From positions 1-39,319 of IMG/VR virus record IMGVR_UViG_3300028589_000019: a DNA stretch of 39,319 nt; one strand, given 5' to 3'. Positions 22,586 to 31,683 of this stretch are shown piece by piece. The DNA is from a virus. The stretch's first letter is position 1. Every line of letters begins with the position of its first letter. Position numbers and translations under genes: made by a program. The notes under the pieces are model-generated. The model saw nothing but the letters and a program-made list of their open reading frames with translations. It searched no databases and was not told the origin of the DNA.

Positions 22586-23099
22586 CTCCGCGTCGGTCGA
22601 AAGTTACCTGCATGTCGAGGGCTTCGAAGATTTCGAGCGCGAAGCATTCGACAAGAAGAAGATCCGCGCCGGAATGCGCAAGGCCGGTCTGCTGGTGACC
22701 CAGCACGCGCAAATGAACTTGGTGCTGGGCAAGGGACGGCAGGGCTACCCAGTCAACCGAACCGGCGAGACCGTCAGCTCCATCAAGTTCAAGGTGTCCC
22801 GCTCCGGCTTCATGGTCAAGATTTCACCGACCCTCACGCCTGCAATGGGCGAGTTCTATCCGGCTTACCTTTACTACGGCGTAAAGCAAGGCCGAAAGCC
22901 CCAGAAGCTCGCGCCCGGTAAAGGCATTGGGCGCAAGAATCGACGGCAGGCCGGCGTGCGTGCCCGACTTGTCGCCGAGCGGGCGGCGGGGGAATGGCGG
23001 ATCAAACCGCACGACAACTACATGGCTGACGCCCTTCAGGACTCATCCGAGCAAGTTCGGTCAATCCTGTTCACGGCGTTCGCGGCGGCGCTGTCATGA
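22578..23099 (+). CDS. HK97 gp10-like tail completion protein
   Basis: A 173-residue protein of the HK97-gp10 type: an N-terminal helical region with IRAGMRKAGLLVTQHAQMNLVLG, a strand pair with FKVSRSGFMVKISP and a YYGVKQGRK segment. It works in joining tail to head or tail completion. ATG 22578 is chosen over an earlier in-frame codon inside the upstream gene because GGAGGTGG lies just before it. Confidence 0.85.
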   Translation: MANSASVESYLHVEGFEDFEREAFDKKKIRAGMRKAGLLVTQHAQMNLVLGKGRQGYPVNRTGETVSSIKFKVSRSGFMVKISPTLTPAMGEFYPAYLYYGVKQGRKPQKLAPGKGIGRKNRRQAGVRARLVAERAAGEWRIKPHDNYMADALQDSSEQVRSILFTAFAAALS

Positions 23100-23173
23100 G
23101 CTGCTGTCGGTGTAGCGGACATTCTCCAACGCTTTTGCGATAGGCTTGCTGCTCTGTTAACAGGGAGTTACCT

Positions 23174-23569
23174 ATGAAAGCGTTGAGTTTGATTGCCTCC
23201 GTCGTCATGTCCGTCTCGGCGGTTACTGCGCATGCTGTAGAAGCTGCGAGGGAAGCCCCCAGTGCTGCAATCGATCGCATCACCCTCATCTACCTGAACC
23301 ATAAGATCTACCCCAACGGTTCTGTCGAGTGTGATTCGAAAGTGATTGGCAACCGCTCGATGATTGGGTGCTGGAACCTGACTTTGAACGGTAAGAGCGC
23401 GCCGCACATCTGGCTCTACGAAGCCAATAAATTCCAGTCGGTGAACGGAAGCGCCCGCCAATTGGCGGAAGGGAAGTTTTCCAAAGAGTCAGATGTAACC
23501 GTCGTGAAGCTGCCTTTGCCAAGCGACATCAATGTTGGTTCGGCGGTGGAGGCCTTCGCTAAAGGCTGA
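23174..23569 (+). CDS. Secreted protein, moron between tail genes
   Basis: A 131-residue protein with a clear signal peptide: Lys2, a hydrophobic core ALSLIASVVMSVSAV and a likely cut after AHA at residues 20-22. The mature part has two Cys, in VECDSK and IGCWN, which could form a disulphide in the periplasm. It fits no tail function and no family I recognise. It is bracketed by a possible promoter (TTGCGA at about 23134, 16 bases, TTAACA) and a terminator (23589-23611). I infer a lysogenic-conversion or exclusion gene. ATG has GGGAG upstream. Confidence 0.8.
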   Translation: MKALSLIASVVMSVSAVTAHAVEAAREAPSAAIDRITLIYLNHKIYPNGSVECDSKVIGNRSMIGCWNLTLNGKSAPHIWLYEANKFQSVNGSARQLAEGKFSKESDVTVVKLPLPSDINVGSAVEAFAKG

Positions 23570-23588
23570 TCCCCGCTCCTCGAAAAAG

Positions 23589-23611
23589 CCTCGCACTCGC
23601 GAGGTTTTTTT
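23589..23611 (+). terminator. Terminator after the secreted-protein gene
   Basis: CCTCGC/GCGAGG with a 4-base loop and seven T, followed by ATGCCCGGGAG before the next gene, like the modules at 19944 and 36334. Confidence 0.85.
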
Positions 23612-23629
23612 ATGCCCGGGAGTTGATCA

Positions 23630-24220
23630 ATGAAGTTGAACCCGATTGTTGCCCATCTCAAGGCGACATGCCCGACCTATGCCGGTCGGGTTGCAGCCGG
23701 TATCGATTGGGACGCTGTTGCGGAGACTGCCAAGCTCCCCATGCCGGCGGCATACGTGATTGCAGCGGCAGATGCCGCAGCGCCCAGTAAGGCACAGAAC
23801 GCTGTGATACAGGAAGTCACAGACCAGTTTGCCGTTGTGGTTGTGCTGGACGCCGGGGATGAACGGGGGCAAGAGGCCAACGATCAGTTGCACGACTTGC
23901 GTTCAGAACTATGGCGCGCTCTGGTGGGTTGGAAGCCTGGCCCGGAGTACACGCCGATCGAATACGACAAAGGTGCGCTGGTTTTCGTCAGTCGTGCCCG
24001 AGTCATCTACCAATACCTTTTTACCGCCGAATTCCAGATCGGCCGCAATCGATCGGACCAACCTCCAGAGACCTGGCACGAACTGGAGCTAGACGGTCTG
24101 GCCAATTTCACGGGCGCGAACATCCGCATGGATTGCATCGACCCGGCAGACCCCAACCTGAAACGCCCCGGCCCGGACGGGCGCATTGAAGTCCAATTCA
24201 CTGGAGACGTAAAACCATGA
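23630..24220 (+). CDS. Tail terminator-like protein (Gp37 type)
   Basis: A 196-residue protein of the Mu-type tail-terminator group: an N-terminal MKLNPIVAHLKATCPTYAGRV helix, QFAVVVVLDAGDERGQEANDQLHDLRSELWRALVGW in the middle and a FTAEFQIG strand. It would cap the tail tube at its head-proximal end. It is followed with a 4-base overlap by the DUF2635 gene and then the sheath gene, the usual order. Confidence 0.82.
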   Translation: MKLNPIVAHLKATCPTYAGRVAAGIDWDAVAETAKLPMPAAYVIAAADAAAPSKAQNAVIQEVTDQFAVVVVLDAGDERGQEANDQLHDLRSELWRALVGWKPGPEYTPIEYDKGALVFVSRARVIYQYLFTAEFQIGRNRSDQPPETWHELELDGLANFTGANIRMDCIDPADPNLKRPGPDGRIEVQFTGDVKP

Positions 24221-24408
24221 CCAAGCGCATCACTGTGGCGCCGGCCTCTGGCCGCTCTGTGCCCGACCCGGAGGCGGGCGACCTGTTGCCCGTTGAGGGC
24301 CGGGAAGTCCCCAACAATGCCTGGTGGCGCCGTCGCCTGGCTGACGGTGATGTCACCACCAAATCCACCAAGGCCGTTACAGCGGCGAAACCCGAGGACG
24401 GCAAATAA
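24217..24408 (+). CDS. DUF2635 protein
   Basis: A 63-residue protein matching DUF2635: VAPASGRSVPDPEAGDLLPVEGREVPNNAWWRRRLADGDV. The family sits directly before tail sheath genes of Mu-like phages; its role in tail building is unknown to me. ATGA overlap with the previous gene and a 1-base overlap (TAATG) with the sheath gene. Confidence 0.87.
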   Translation: MTKRITVAPASGRSVPDPEAGDLLPVEGREVPNNAWWRRRLADGDVTTKSTKAVTAAKPEDGK

Positions 24409-25904
24409 TGGCCATCGGATTCAGCAACATCCCCGCCGATATTCGTGTGCCGCTGTTCTATGCGGAGATGGATAGTTCGGCGGCAAACAGCGCTTCGAGC
24501 GCGATGCGACGCCTCATCGTGGCCCAGGTCAATGACGACGCCGAGAGCGAAAGCATCGGCAAGCTGGTGCTGGTCTCCAGCCTGGCGATCGCAAAGAGCA
24601 TTGCCGGACAAGGTTCGATGCTCGCCGCGATGTACGAGGCCTGGCGCAAGGTCGATCCGATCGGCGAAGTCTGGTGTCTGCCGCTGCAGAACGAAACCGG
24701 TGAGACTGCTTCGGCGACCATCACCATTACCGGTGCCGCTACCGAGGCTGGCCTGCTGAATCTGTACGTCGGCGGCGTGCGCGTGCAGTCGGTGGTTGCA
24801 TCGGCGGCCACCCCGACGATTGCTGCCGCTGCGCTGGCCGTGAAGATCAACGCAACGCCAGATCTGCCCGTCACTGCTGCAGCCGCTGGCGGCGTGGTGA
24901 CGCTGGCCTGCAAGTGGACCGGCGAAAGCGGCAATGACATTAGCATCCAGATGAACCGCCTCGGCAAGTCCAACGGCGAATCCACGCCTGCTGGCTTGAC
25001 CGTGGTCACCACGGCAATGACCGCGGGCGTCGGTGCGCCGGATGTCGTCGACGCACTCGCCGCGCTGGGTGATGAGCCCTTCGAGTTCCTGTGCCAGCCG
25101 TGGTCTGACACGACCACGCTGAATGCCTGGAAGGACGCGATGGATGACAACACAGGGCGCTGGAGCTGGGCCAAGCAGCTGTTCGGCCATGTCTACACCG
25201 CCAAGCGCGGCACCATCGGTACTCTGGTCGCGGCCGGTCAGGTGCGCAACGATCAACACATGACCATTCAGGCCGTCGAATCCAGCGTGCCGCAATCCGT
25301 ATGGGTGGTGGCGGCATCGCTTGCGGCTCGCACGGCGGTGTTCATCTCTGCCGATGCCAGCCGCCCAACGCAGAGTGGCAGCATGCCGGGCGTCGATCCG
25401 GCGCCGGCCAGTGATCGTTTTACTCTCACTGAACGCCAGTCGCTACTGAACTACGGCATTGCCACTGCGTACTACGAAGGCGGCTACGTGCGCATCCAGC
25501 GCTCGATCACCACCTACCAGAAGAACGCCTATGGCCAGGCCGACAATTCGTACCTGGACAGCGAGACCATGCACCAGTCGGCGTTCATCGTCCGGCGCAT
25601 GCAGAGCGTTATCACCAGCAAGTACGGCAGGCACAAGTTGGCCAGCGACGGAACCCGCTTCGGCGCCGGTCAGCCGATCGTCACGCCGGCGACCATCCGT
25701 GGCGAGCTGATCGCGCAGTACGCCAAGCTCGAGCTGGAAGGCCATGTGGAAAACGCCGATCTTTTCGCCGAGCACCTGGTGGTCGAGCGAGATCTCAATG
25801 ATCCGAGCCGGGTCAACGTGTTATTCCCGCCTGACTATATCAACGGCCTGCGCATCTTCGCGCTGCTCAACCAGTTCCGCCTCCAGTACGACGAAGCGGC
25901 GTAA
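24408..25904 (+). CDS. Tail sheath protein (Mu gpL-like)
   Basis: A 498-residue contractile sheath subunit. The N-terminal FSNIPADIRVPLFYAEMD, the central domain from about residue 100 and the C-terminal sheath domain (RIQRSITTYQKNAYGQADNSYLDSETMHQ, then ITSKYGRHKLA) match Mu-type sheath proteins. Its presence makes this a myovirus tail. It is followed by a terminator, as expected for a strongly made structural protein. Confidence 0.93.
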   Translation: MAIGFSNIPADIRVPLFYAEMDSSAANSASSAMRRLIVAQVNDDAESESIGKLVLVSSLAIAKSIAGQGSMLAAMYEAWRKVDPIGEVWCLPLQNETGETASATITITGAATEAGLLNLYVGGVRVQSVVASAATPTIAAAALAVKINATPDLPVTAAAAGGVVTLACKWTGESGNDISIQMNRLGKSNGESTPAGLTVVTTAMTAGVGAPDVVDALAALGDEPFEFLCQPWSDTTTLNAWKDAMDDNTGRWSWAKQLFGHVYTAKRGTIGTLVAAGQVRNDQHMTIQAVESSVPQSVWVVAASLAARTAVFISADASRPTQSGSMPGVDPAPASDRFTLTERQSLLNYGIATAYYEGGYVRIQRSITTYQKNAYGQADNSYLDSETMHQSAFIVRRMQSVITSKYGRHKLASDGTRFGAGQPIVTPATIRGELIAQYAKLELEGHVENADLFAEHLVVERDLNDPSRVNVLFPPDYINGLRIFALLNQFRLQYDEAA

Positions 25905-25921
25905 CGCTCAACTGAACAACC

Positions 25922-25944
25922 AGCCCGCCCAGTGCGGGCTTTTT
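25922..25944 (+). terminator. Terminator after sheath
   Basis: AGCCCGC/GCGGGCT with a 5-base loop, followed by TTTT, 18 bases after the sheath stop and upstream of the tube gene. Confidence 0.8.
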
Positions 25945-25963
25945 CATTCTGGAGACAAAGACC

Positions 25964-26311
25964 ATGGGCGAAAAAGTAGCCGGCACCGCGTACGTCAAAG
26001 TAGACGGTGAGCAGCTGAGCATCACGGGTGGCGCGGAAGCCCCGTTGATGGATAAAAAACGCGAGACGATTTATCCCGGTTATTTCAAGGAAGAAGAGCT
26101 CGCGCCTTACCTGAAGATGACCGCGCTGATGCCGCAGGGTTTTCCGATCAAAAAGCTGGCCAACGGCCGCGACATGACGGTGACTTGTGAATTCAACAAT
26201 GGTCGTGTCTATGTGCTGTCGGGGGCGTTCATCGTCGACGAGCCTTCTTTCAAGGGCGACGACGGCACACTTGAATTGCAATTCGATGGCGTTAAAGGGA
26301 GCTGGCAATGA
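25964..26311 (+). CDS. Tail tube protein (Mu gpM-like)
   Basis: A 115-residue tube subunit: GTAYVKVDGEQLSITGGAE, RETIYPGYFKEEELAPYLKMTALMP and LANGRDMTVTCEFNNGRVYVLSGAFIVDEPSFKGDDGTLELQFDG. The order sheath-tube-gp41 is that of Mu. GGAGA precedes ATG. It overlaps the chaperone gene by 4 bases. Confidence 0.9.
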   Translation: MGEKVAGTAYVKVDGEQLSITGGAEAPLMDKKRETIYPGYFKEEELAPYLKMTALMPQGFPIKKLANGRDMTVTCEFNNGRVYVLSGAFIVDEPSFKGDDGTLELQFDGVKGSWQ

Positions 26312-26604
26312 GTGATCTGGTGAAGTTGCAGGTGGCGATCGAGGCTCACGGCGAGCCGGTGACCGAGTTGACCATGCGCCGTCCGACGGTACAGGAAGTT
26401 CGAGCCATCAAGGCGCTGCCGTACAAGATCGACAAAAACGAAGAAGTCAGTCTGGACATGGACGTGGCCGCGAAATACATCGCTGTCTGCGCTGGCATCC
26501 CACCGTCCTCGGTCAACCAGTTGGATCTGGCAGACCTCAACGCGCTGAGCTGGGCGGTGGCCAGTTTTTTCATGAGTGCGGCGTCGACTCCATCAGCGAC
26601 CTGA
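26308..26604 (+). CDS. Tail assembly chaperone, short form (gp41-like)
   Basis: A 98-residue chaperone of the Mu gp41 type: VTELTMRRPTVQEVRAIKALPY, then LDMDVAAKYIAVCAGIPPSSVNQLDLADLNALSWAVASFF. It binds the tape measure during tail assembly. Near its end the slippery run T-TTT-TTC (26565-26571) allows a -1 shift into a second frame that runs to 26735, giving a 142-residue long form. Confidence 0.88.
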   Translation: MSDLVKLQVAIEAHGEPVTELTMRRPTVQEVRAIKALPYKIDKNEEVSLDMDVAAKYIAVCAGIPPSSVNQLDLADLNALSWAVASFFMSAASTPSAT

Positions 26605-26735
26605 TTGCCGTTGCTTATGACCTGGCGTGGTTCTGGAAAACGGATCCGGAATTGATGTTGGCTCGACCGCTCGACGTGATCCGCGAATCCATGGAGCACG
26701 CGCAACGAATCAATAGAATCCAGCAGGTGCAGTGA
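26308..26735 (+). CDS. Tail assembly chaperone, -1 frameshift product
   Basis: The long form shares codons 1-88 with the short form. After T TTT TTC at 26565-26571 the ribosome slips back one base and reads HECGVDSISDLIAVAYDLAWFWK and on to the stop TGA at 26733-26735, for 142 residues. The extension has no start codon or ribosome site of its own, is open for 54 codons and ends overlapping the tape-measure ATG (TGATG). Two-product chaperones just upstream of the tape measure are conserved in long-tailed phages. Confidence 0.85.
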
Positions 26736-28807
26736 TGGCGGATAAATTCCAGCTAAAGGCGTTGATCACCGGCGTCGACAAGCTGTCGCCGATGCTGGGC
26801 GGCATCCGGAAAAAAGTTGCGGGCTTTCGCAAGCAATTGGAAGGCTCGGGGCTCGGCAAGATCAGTTTTCAAGATGTGTTGCAGGGTGGGGCGTTTGCTG
26901 CCCCATTCGTTGCGGGAACCAAAGCCGCGATTGAATTCGAGTCATCCATGGCCGATGTGAAAAAGGTGGTCGATTTCGACACGCCTGAGCAGTTCAAGGC
27001 CATGGGCAAAGATGTGCTTGATCTGTCCGAGAAAATGCCGATGGCGGCGAGTGGCATCGCCGCTATCGTCGCCGCTGGCGGGCAGGCTGGTTTCGCCGCC
27101 GGCGAGCTGCGCCAGTTCGCGGAAGACGCCGTGAAGATGGGTATCGCGTTTGACCAGACTGCCGAGCAGTCGGGTGAGATGATGGCCAAGTGGCGGACGT
27201 CGTTCAAAATTACGCAGCCAGAGGTTGTAAAACTGGCGGACCAGATCAACTACCTGAGCAACACCGGGCCATCCTCTGCGGCGCAGATTGCCGACATTGT
27301 CACCCGCATTGGCCCTCTGGGGAAAATTGCGGGCCTGGCGTCCGGGCAGATCGCAGCGATGGGCGCAACGCTTGCGGGCGTGGGGGTGCCGAGTGAGGTC
27401 GCGGCGACTGGCCTGAAGAACTTTATGCTGGCACTGACCAAAGGGAAGGCTGCAACGAAGGAGCAAACGCAAGCCTTCAAGTCGCTCAGATTGGACGTGA
27501 AGAAAGTTTCCGAAGGCATGCAGAAGGATGCTCAGGGAACGATGCTTGATGTGCTCGAGCGCGTTGCGAAAGTTGCACCTGAAAAGCAGGCGGGATTGCT
27601 GACTCAGCTCTTCGGATCTGAATCAGTTACAGCAATCGCTCCGCTTCTGACGAATCTAGATTTGCTGAAAAAGAGCTTCGGCGACGTTTCGGCAACCACG
27701 AAGTTCGCCGGCTCGATGAACAAGGAATACGAAGCCCGTTCGGCGACGACGGCGAACGCCTTGCAGCTGATGCGCAACCGAGTCACCCGACTTGGCATTG
27801 AGATCGGCAACGCATTGCTGCCGCCGCTCAACGAAATCATGACGCTGATGGGGCCGATCGTGAGTCAGATCTCGGAGTTCGCCGCGGCCAACCCCGGTCT
27901 GGTCAAGGGCATCCTCGGCGCCGGCCTTGCCTTCGTCGTGCTCAAGTTGGCGGTGATGGGCAGCATCGTGGCCATGAAACTGTTCGACACCGCGACGAAG
28001 GTTTCGGTTGTTGGCTGGGTGATACGCGGACTCGCGCTGGCGGCTGGCCTGCTCATCGCGAACTGGCAGAAGGTGGCGCCGTTCTTCTCTGCCCTCTGGA
28101 GCCTGATCAAGGCAGTAGCCCAGCGCGCCCAGTTGGCGTGGGAAAAATTCACCCAGGCCAGCCCGGTTCTCGCGAAGAGCTTGATGGGCGCGGCTGCGGG
28201 CTTCCTTGCGATGCGAGTTGCAATGATGGCCGCAAATGTCGCCGGCAAGATCTTCAGCGCCACGCTGTTTGTGGTGCGCGGGGCTGTGCTTGCCGCGACG
28301 GTGGCGACCCGGATATTCAACCTGGTGGCCAAAGCTAACCCGTTCATTCTGATCGCCAGCCTGATCGCGATGGCTGCCGGCGCTTTGATCGCGAACTGGG
28401 AACCTGCGCTCCAGTGGTTCAAGGATGCGTGGGACAAGATCAGCGGGTGGGTGAAATCGATCATGGGCGCGTTTGGCATGGTGGGCGACGCCGGCATGGA
28501 TGGTGCGGTGAATAGCGCAACCAATGCCGTCAACAACCTGACCATGCAAGTGGCACCCGCGCGCGCCGGTAACGGCGACGGCACATTGCTCCGGCCACGG
28601 CCGGAGGGGGAGCGCTGGTCGCCGCAAGGTGATTCGCTGGTTCAGAACGCCATGGCCGCCAGTCAGCCAAAGCTGCAGGGCGAGCTGGTGATGCGCTTCG
28701 AGAATCCGCCACCGGGCCTTCAGGTCGACAAGCCACACACCAATCAGCCGGGGTTGAACATCAAGCCCAACGTAGGCACCCGCACCGTGGGTGTGATGAG
28801 GCCATAA
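26735..28807 (+). CDS. Tape measure protein (TP901 family)
   Basis: A 690-residue tail length ruler. The N-terminal region (LKALITGVDKLSPMLGGIRKKVAGF, FESSMADVKKVVDFDTPEQFKAM, then FAAGELRQFAEDAVKMGIAFD) is the TP901-type tape-measure domain. Residues about 385-425 and 480-550 hold hydrophobic helices. At 690 residues the ruler would fit a tail on the order of 100 nm by the usual scaling of about 1.5 angstrom per residue. ATG 26735 overlaps the chaperone long-form stop. Confidence 0.93.
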   Translation: MADKFQLKALITGVDKLSPMLGGIRKKVAGFRKQLEGSGLGKISFQDVLQGGAFAAPFVAGTKAAIEFESSMADVKKVVDFDTPEQFKAMGKDVLDLSEKMPMAASGIAAIVAAGGQAGFAAGELRQFAEDAVKMGIAFDQTAEQSGEMMAKWRTSFKITQPEVVKLADQINYLSNTGPSSAAQIADIVTRIGPLGKIAGLASGQIAAMGATLAGVGVPSEVAATGLKNFMLALTKGKAATKEQTQAFKSLRLDVKKVSEGMQKDAQGTMLDVLERVAKVAPEKQAGLLTQLFGSESVTAIAPLLTNLDLLKKSFGDVSATTKFAGSMNKEYEARSATTANALQLMRNRVTRLGIEIGNALLPPLNEIMTLMGPIVSQISEFAAANPGLVKGILGAGLAFVVLKLAVMGSIVAMKLFDTATKVSVVGWVIRGLALAAGLLIANWQKVAPFFSALWSLIKAVAQRAQLAWEKFTQASPVLAKSLMGAAAGFLAMRVAMMAANVAGKIFSATLFVVRGAVLAATVATRIFNLVAKANPFILIASLIAMAAGALIANWEPALQWFKDAWDKISGWVKSIMGAFGMVGDAGMDGAVNSATNAVNNLTMQVAPARAGNGDGTLLRPRPEGERWSPQGDSLVQNAMAASQPKLQGELVMRFENPPPGLQVDKPHTNQPGLNIKPNVGTRTVGVMRP

Positions 28808-30064
28808 ATGGATCAGACATGGCGTGATCAAATGCTGCCGGCGTCGTTCCGGGGGATCAGTTTCTTGATCCCTCAGGCTTCGGTGCCGGTCGGCATGAAA
28901 GTTCAGCTTCACGAGTTTCCTCAACGCGACGAGCCCTACGTCGAGCAAATGGGCAAACAGGCTCAGGTTCACCGGGTGGTCTGTTGGATCATCGGCGACG
29001 ACTGTTTCGAGCGCCGCGACAAATTCATGGAGGCGTTAGAGACTCCTGGCGCTGGCGAACTGGTGCACCCTTGGTTGGGGCGCATGCAGGTCAAGGCAGG
29101 TGAAGCCGAGCTTACGCACGACTTCAAGCAGGGCGGGATGGCGGCTTTCGCGGTGACGTTCTACCCGGATCTTCCGCTGAAGTTTCCGACAGCGAAGGTC
29201 AACACCCAGCAGCAGGTCGTGAAGGCCTCCGATAGCTTGCTGGACTCCGCTCTGGCCCGGTACAAGTCGGCCATGGCGAAGGTGAATCAGGCTCGACTGG
29301 GACTTGCCCGTTTGCGCAACAGTCTGTCGGGTGTTTACACGGTAATCCAGCAGCAGTTCTCAACCATCATCGGCGCGTTCACGAACCTGACCGGTTTCGT
29401 CCAATCACTGATGAATGCTCCGGATTCGCTGTCGTCGCTGTTCTCCAGCTACTTCAGCGAGTTTTCGGTGGATGACTATCTCGGTGATGACTCCGGTTCG
29501 AGCTACCGAAACTCGGTGGCCACGGCCACGCAGCAAACCGAGGCCGTGGCCAGTATCAATACCGTCAGCGATTCAGGCGGTGTCGACGCGGCCGCGGCGT
29601 CCCAGGCTACGGCCAACCTGGTGCAGGATGCGCTGCTGGTTCAGGTAGCGCTGATCATCAGTGAAATGCCGGTGGCGTCTCAGCCGGTTTCAACTACCAC
29701 GGTGTCTTCGGTAGAGCAGCAAGCCGTGCAGCCGATCGTGCGCCCGGAGGTTCCGGTAGCTGACGACGTTATTGAGTTGCGCGACAACCTCAACGAGGCA
29801 ATCTTTCAGGCGTCATTGAAGGCCGATCCCGAACACTACATGGTGCTCAACACTCTGCGACAAACCATCGTCAAACACCTGACCGCCGTTGCGGAGTCGG
29901 GCGTGCGCCTGGTGGAAATCACGCCGCCTGAAACGCTGTCGGCGCTGGTGCTGGCTTACCGCCGGTTCGGTGATGCCACTCGGGAATCCGAAGTAGTCCA
30001 GCGCAACCGTCTGCGTCATCCCGGTTTCGTCCCGGCCCGCCCGATCAAAATCGCCCAGAGGTAA
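28808..30064 (+). CDS. DNA circularisation protein N (Mu gpN-like)
   Basis: A 418-residue protein. Its N-terminal domain WRDQMLPASFRGISFLIPQAS, FPQRDEPYVEQMGKQAQVHRV and FMEALETPGAGELVHPWLGRMQV is the circularisation N-terminal domain of Mu gpN. In tails this protein is a baseplate/tape-measure-associated component. The rest is helical with a conserved VLAYRRFGDATRESEVVQRNRLRHPGFVP end. It starts directly after the tape-measure stop. Confidence 0.9.
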   Translation: MDQTWRDQMLPASFRGISFLIPQASVPVGMKVQLHEFPQRDEPYVEQMGKQAQVHRVVCWIIGDDCFERRDKFMEALETPGAGELVHPWLGRMQVKAGEAELTHDFKQGGMAAFAVTFYPDLPLKFPTAKVNTQQQVVKASDSLLDSALARYKSAMAKVNQARLGLARLRNSLSGVYTVIQQQFSTIIGAFTNLTGFVQSLMNAPDSLSSLFSSYFSEFSVDDYLGDDSGSSYRNSVATATQQTEAVASINTVSDSGGVDAAAASQATANLVQDALLVQVALIISEMPVASQPVSTTTVSSVEQQAVQPIVRPEVPVADDVIELRDNLNEAIFQASLKADPEHYMVLNTLRQTIVKHLTAVAESGVRLVEITPPETLSALVLAYRRFGDATRESEVVQRNRLRHPGFVPARPIKIAQR

Positions 30065-30067
30065 CCC

Positions 30068-31180
30068 ATGGAAGACGTCAATGCTGTCAGCCTGACGGTT
30101 GATGGTCTGGATTACTCTGGCTGGAAATCGGTGGAGATCACTGCCGGGCTTGAGGATCAGGCCCGGTCATTCACCCTGAACATCACATGGAAGTGGCCAG
30201 GCCAGCCATTGCCTTTGCCGATTAAGCAGGGCGCCAAATGCCAGGTGAAGATCGGCGATGACCTTGTCCTGACTGGCTGGGTGTTTGCCACGCCGATCAG
30301 CTACGACCATCAGCAGATCACCACCAGCGTCAGCGGTCGCTCGCTCACCGCCGATCTGGTGGACTGTGCGGCCATCAATAAGCCGGGGCAGTGGAACAAC
30401 CAAAGCGTTCTTTCGATCGTCAAGGCACTGGCGGCGCCTTATGGCGTTCGCGTTCGCAGCGAAATCCCGGACGGGGCAAAGCTTTCAGACCACACGATCG
30501 AGCCGGGCGAAACCGTTTTCGAATCTATCGACCGCCTTCTGACGCTGTTCCGTGTTTTCTCAACTGACGACGCGAAGGGAATGGCTGTGCTTGCAAAGCC
30601 TGGCAGCGAAGTGCGGGCATTCGATACGCTGGAAGTTGGCAACAACATCCTGAACGGTGATGCCGCGCTGGACTTCTCGGCGGTGTTTTCCGAATACCAG
30701 GTGCTGGGCCAGAAGAGCGGTACCGACGAAGAGTTTGGCGAGCAGTCGGCAGAGGTGTCGGCGGTGGTCGCGGATCCGCGCGTTGGCCGCAAGCGGATCA
30801 TGATCATTCAGGAGTCCGGCCAGATGACCAACGAGCTGGCGCAGGCGCGGGCGAACTGGGAGCGCGGCACCCGCATGGGCAAGGCGATCACCACCACCTA
30901 CACGGTGCAAGGCTGGCGGCAGTCGAACGGTGCGCTGTGGAAACACAACTCGCTTGTGCGCGTCATCGATCCGATTGTGGGCTTTGATCGAATCATGCTT
31001 ATCGCCCGAGTGACCTACACGCTTACTGACGCCGGCATGATCACAAAGATGGAGGTCGGCCCGCCGGACGGCTTTGAGCCAGAACCGCATGATCCGCACA
31101 AAGACCGCAAGCTGAAGAAAGGCGGCAAGGCCGACAACTTCGAATACCTCATCCCTGCAGATTACGAGCCAAAAAAATGA
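30068..31180 (+). CDS. Baseplate protein P (Mu gpP / gpD-like)
   Basis: A 370-residue baseplate hub component: SLTVDGLDYSGWKSVEITAGLEDQARSFTL at the N-terminus, VKIGDDLVLTGWVF and SGRSLTADLVDCAA, then WERGTRMGKAITTTYTVQGWRQ and WKHNSLVRVIDP. It matches the gpP/late-control D hub fold of Mu. It overlaps the spike gene by 4 bases. Confidence 0.9.
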   Translation: MEDVNAVSLTVDGLDYSGWKSVEITAGLEDQARSFTLNITWKWPGQPLPLPIKQGAKCQVKIGDDLVLTGWVFATPISYDHQQITTSVSGRSLTADLVDCAAINKPGQWNNQSVLSIVKALAAPYGVRVRSEIPDGAKLSDHTIEPGETVFESIDRLLTLFRVFSTDDAKGMAVLAKPGSEVRAFDTLEVGNNILNGDAALDFSAVFSEYQVLGQKSGTDEEFGEQSAEVSAVVADPRVGRKRIMIIQESGQMTNELAQARANWERGTRMGKAITTTYTVQGWRQSNGALWKHNSLVRVIDPIVGFDRIMLIARVTYTLTDAGMITKMEVGPPDGFEPEPHDPHKDRKLKKGGKADNFEYLIPADYEPKK

Positions 31181-31683
31181 GCCTGAAAAGCATGATGGCC
31201 CGCGGCACCGTGGTGCTGGCGGCAGCCGGGAAGATGATGCAGTCGCTGCAGGTTAGGCTCACCGCCGGCGAGCTGAAGGACAACGTCGAGCACTTCGAGC
31301 CCTACGGGTTGACCAGCAATCCATTGCCGGGCGCGGAGGTGCTGACAATGTTCCTTGGCGGTGACCGGTCTCATGCAGTCGTCGTGGTTGCTGCTGATCG
31401 CCGGTACCGGATCACGGAGCTTGAACCGGGGGAGGTGGCCATCTACACGGACGAGGGCGACAAGATCCACTTCAAGCGCGGCCGGATCATCGACATCGAA
31501 ACCGCCACGCTGAACATCAAGGCGACGACCTCGGTCAACTTTGACACTCCGGTCATCAATCAAACGGGAAAAATCGTCTCTACCGGTGATCAGGTAGCCG
31601 GCGGCGTAAGCCAGATCGAGCACGTCCACATCGGTGTCCAAGCGGGCAGCGGTAACAGCGGGCCACCCGCAGCGGGGGCCTGA
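31177..31683 (+). CDS. Baseplate spike protein (Mu gp45-like, gpV)
   Basis: A 168-residue spike. MQSLQVRLTAGELKDNVEHFEPYGLTSNPLPGAEVLTMFLGGDRSHAVVVVAADRRYR is the gp45 signature. An OB-like domain is followed by a beta-helical tail with the strands ISIET-type repeats near ATLNIKATTSVNFDTPVINQTGKI, which would form the membrane-piercing tip. Single-base overlap with the gp46 gene (TGATG). Confidence 0.9.
   Translation: MSLKSMMARGTVVLAAAGKMMQSLQVRLTAGELKDNVEHFEPYGLTSNPLPGAEVLTMFLGGDRSHAVVVVAADRRYRITELEPGEVAIYTDEGDKIHFKRGRIIDIETATLNIKATTSVNFDTPVINQTGKIVSTGDQVAGGVSQIEHVHIGVQAGSGNSGPPAAGA

Noticed and set aside
27656-28972. Minus-strand frame of 438 codons over the tape-measure gene
   Set aside because: Shadow of the tape-measure gene; composition rich in His and Arg without any motif.
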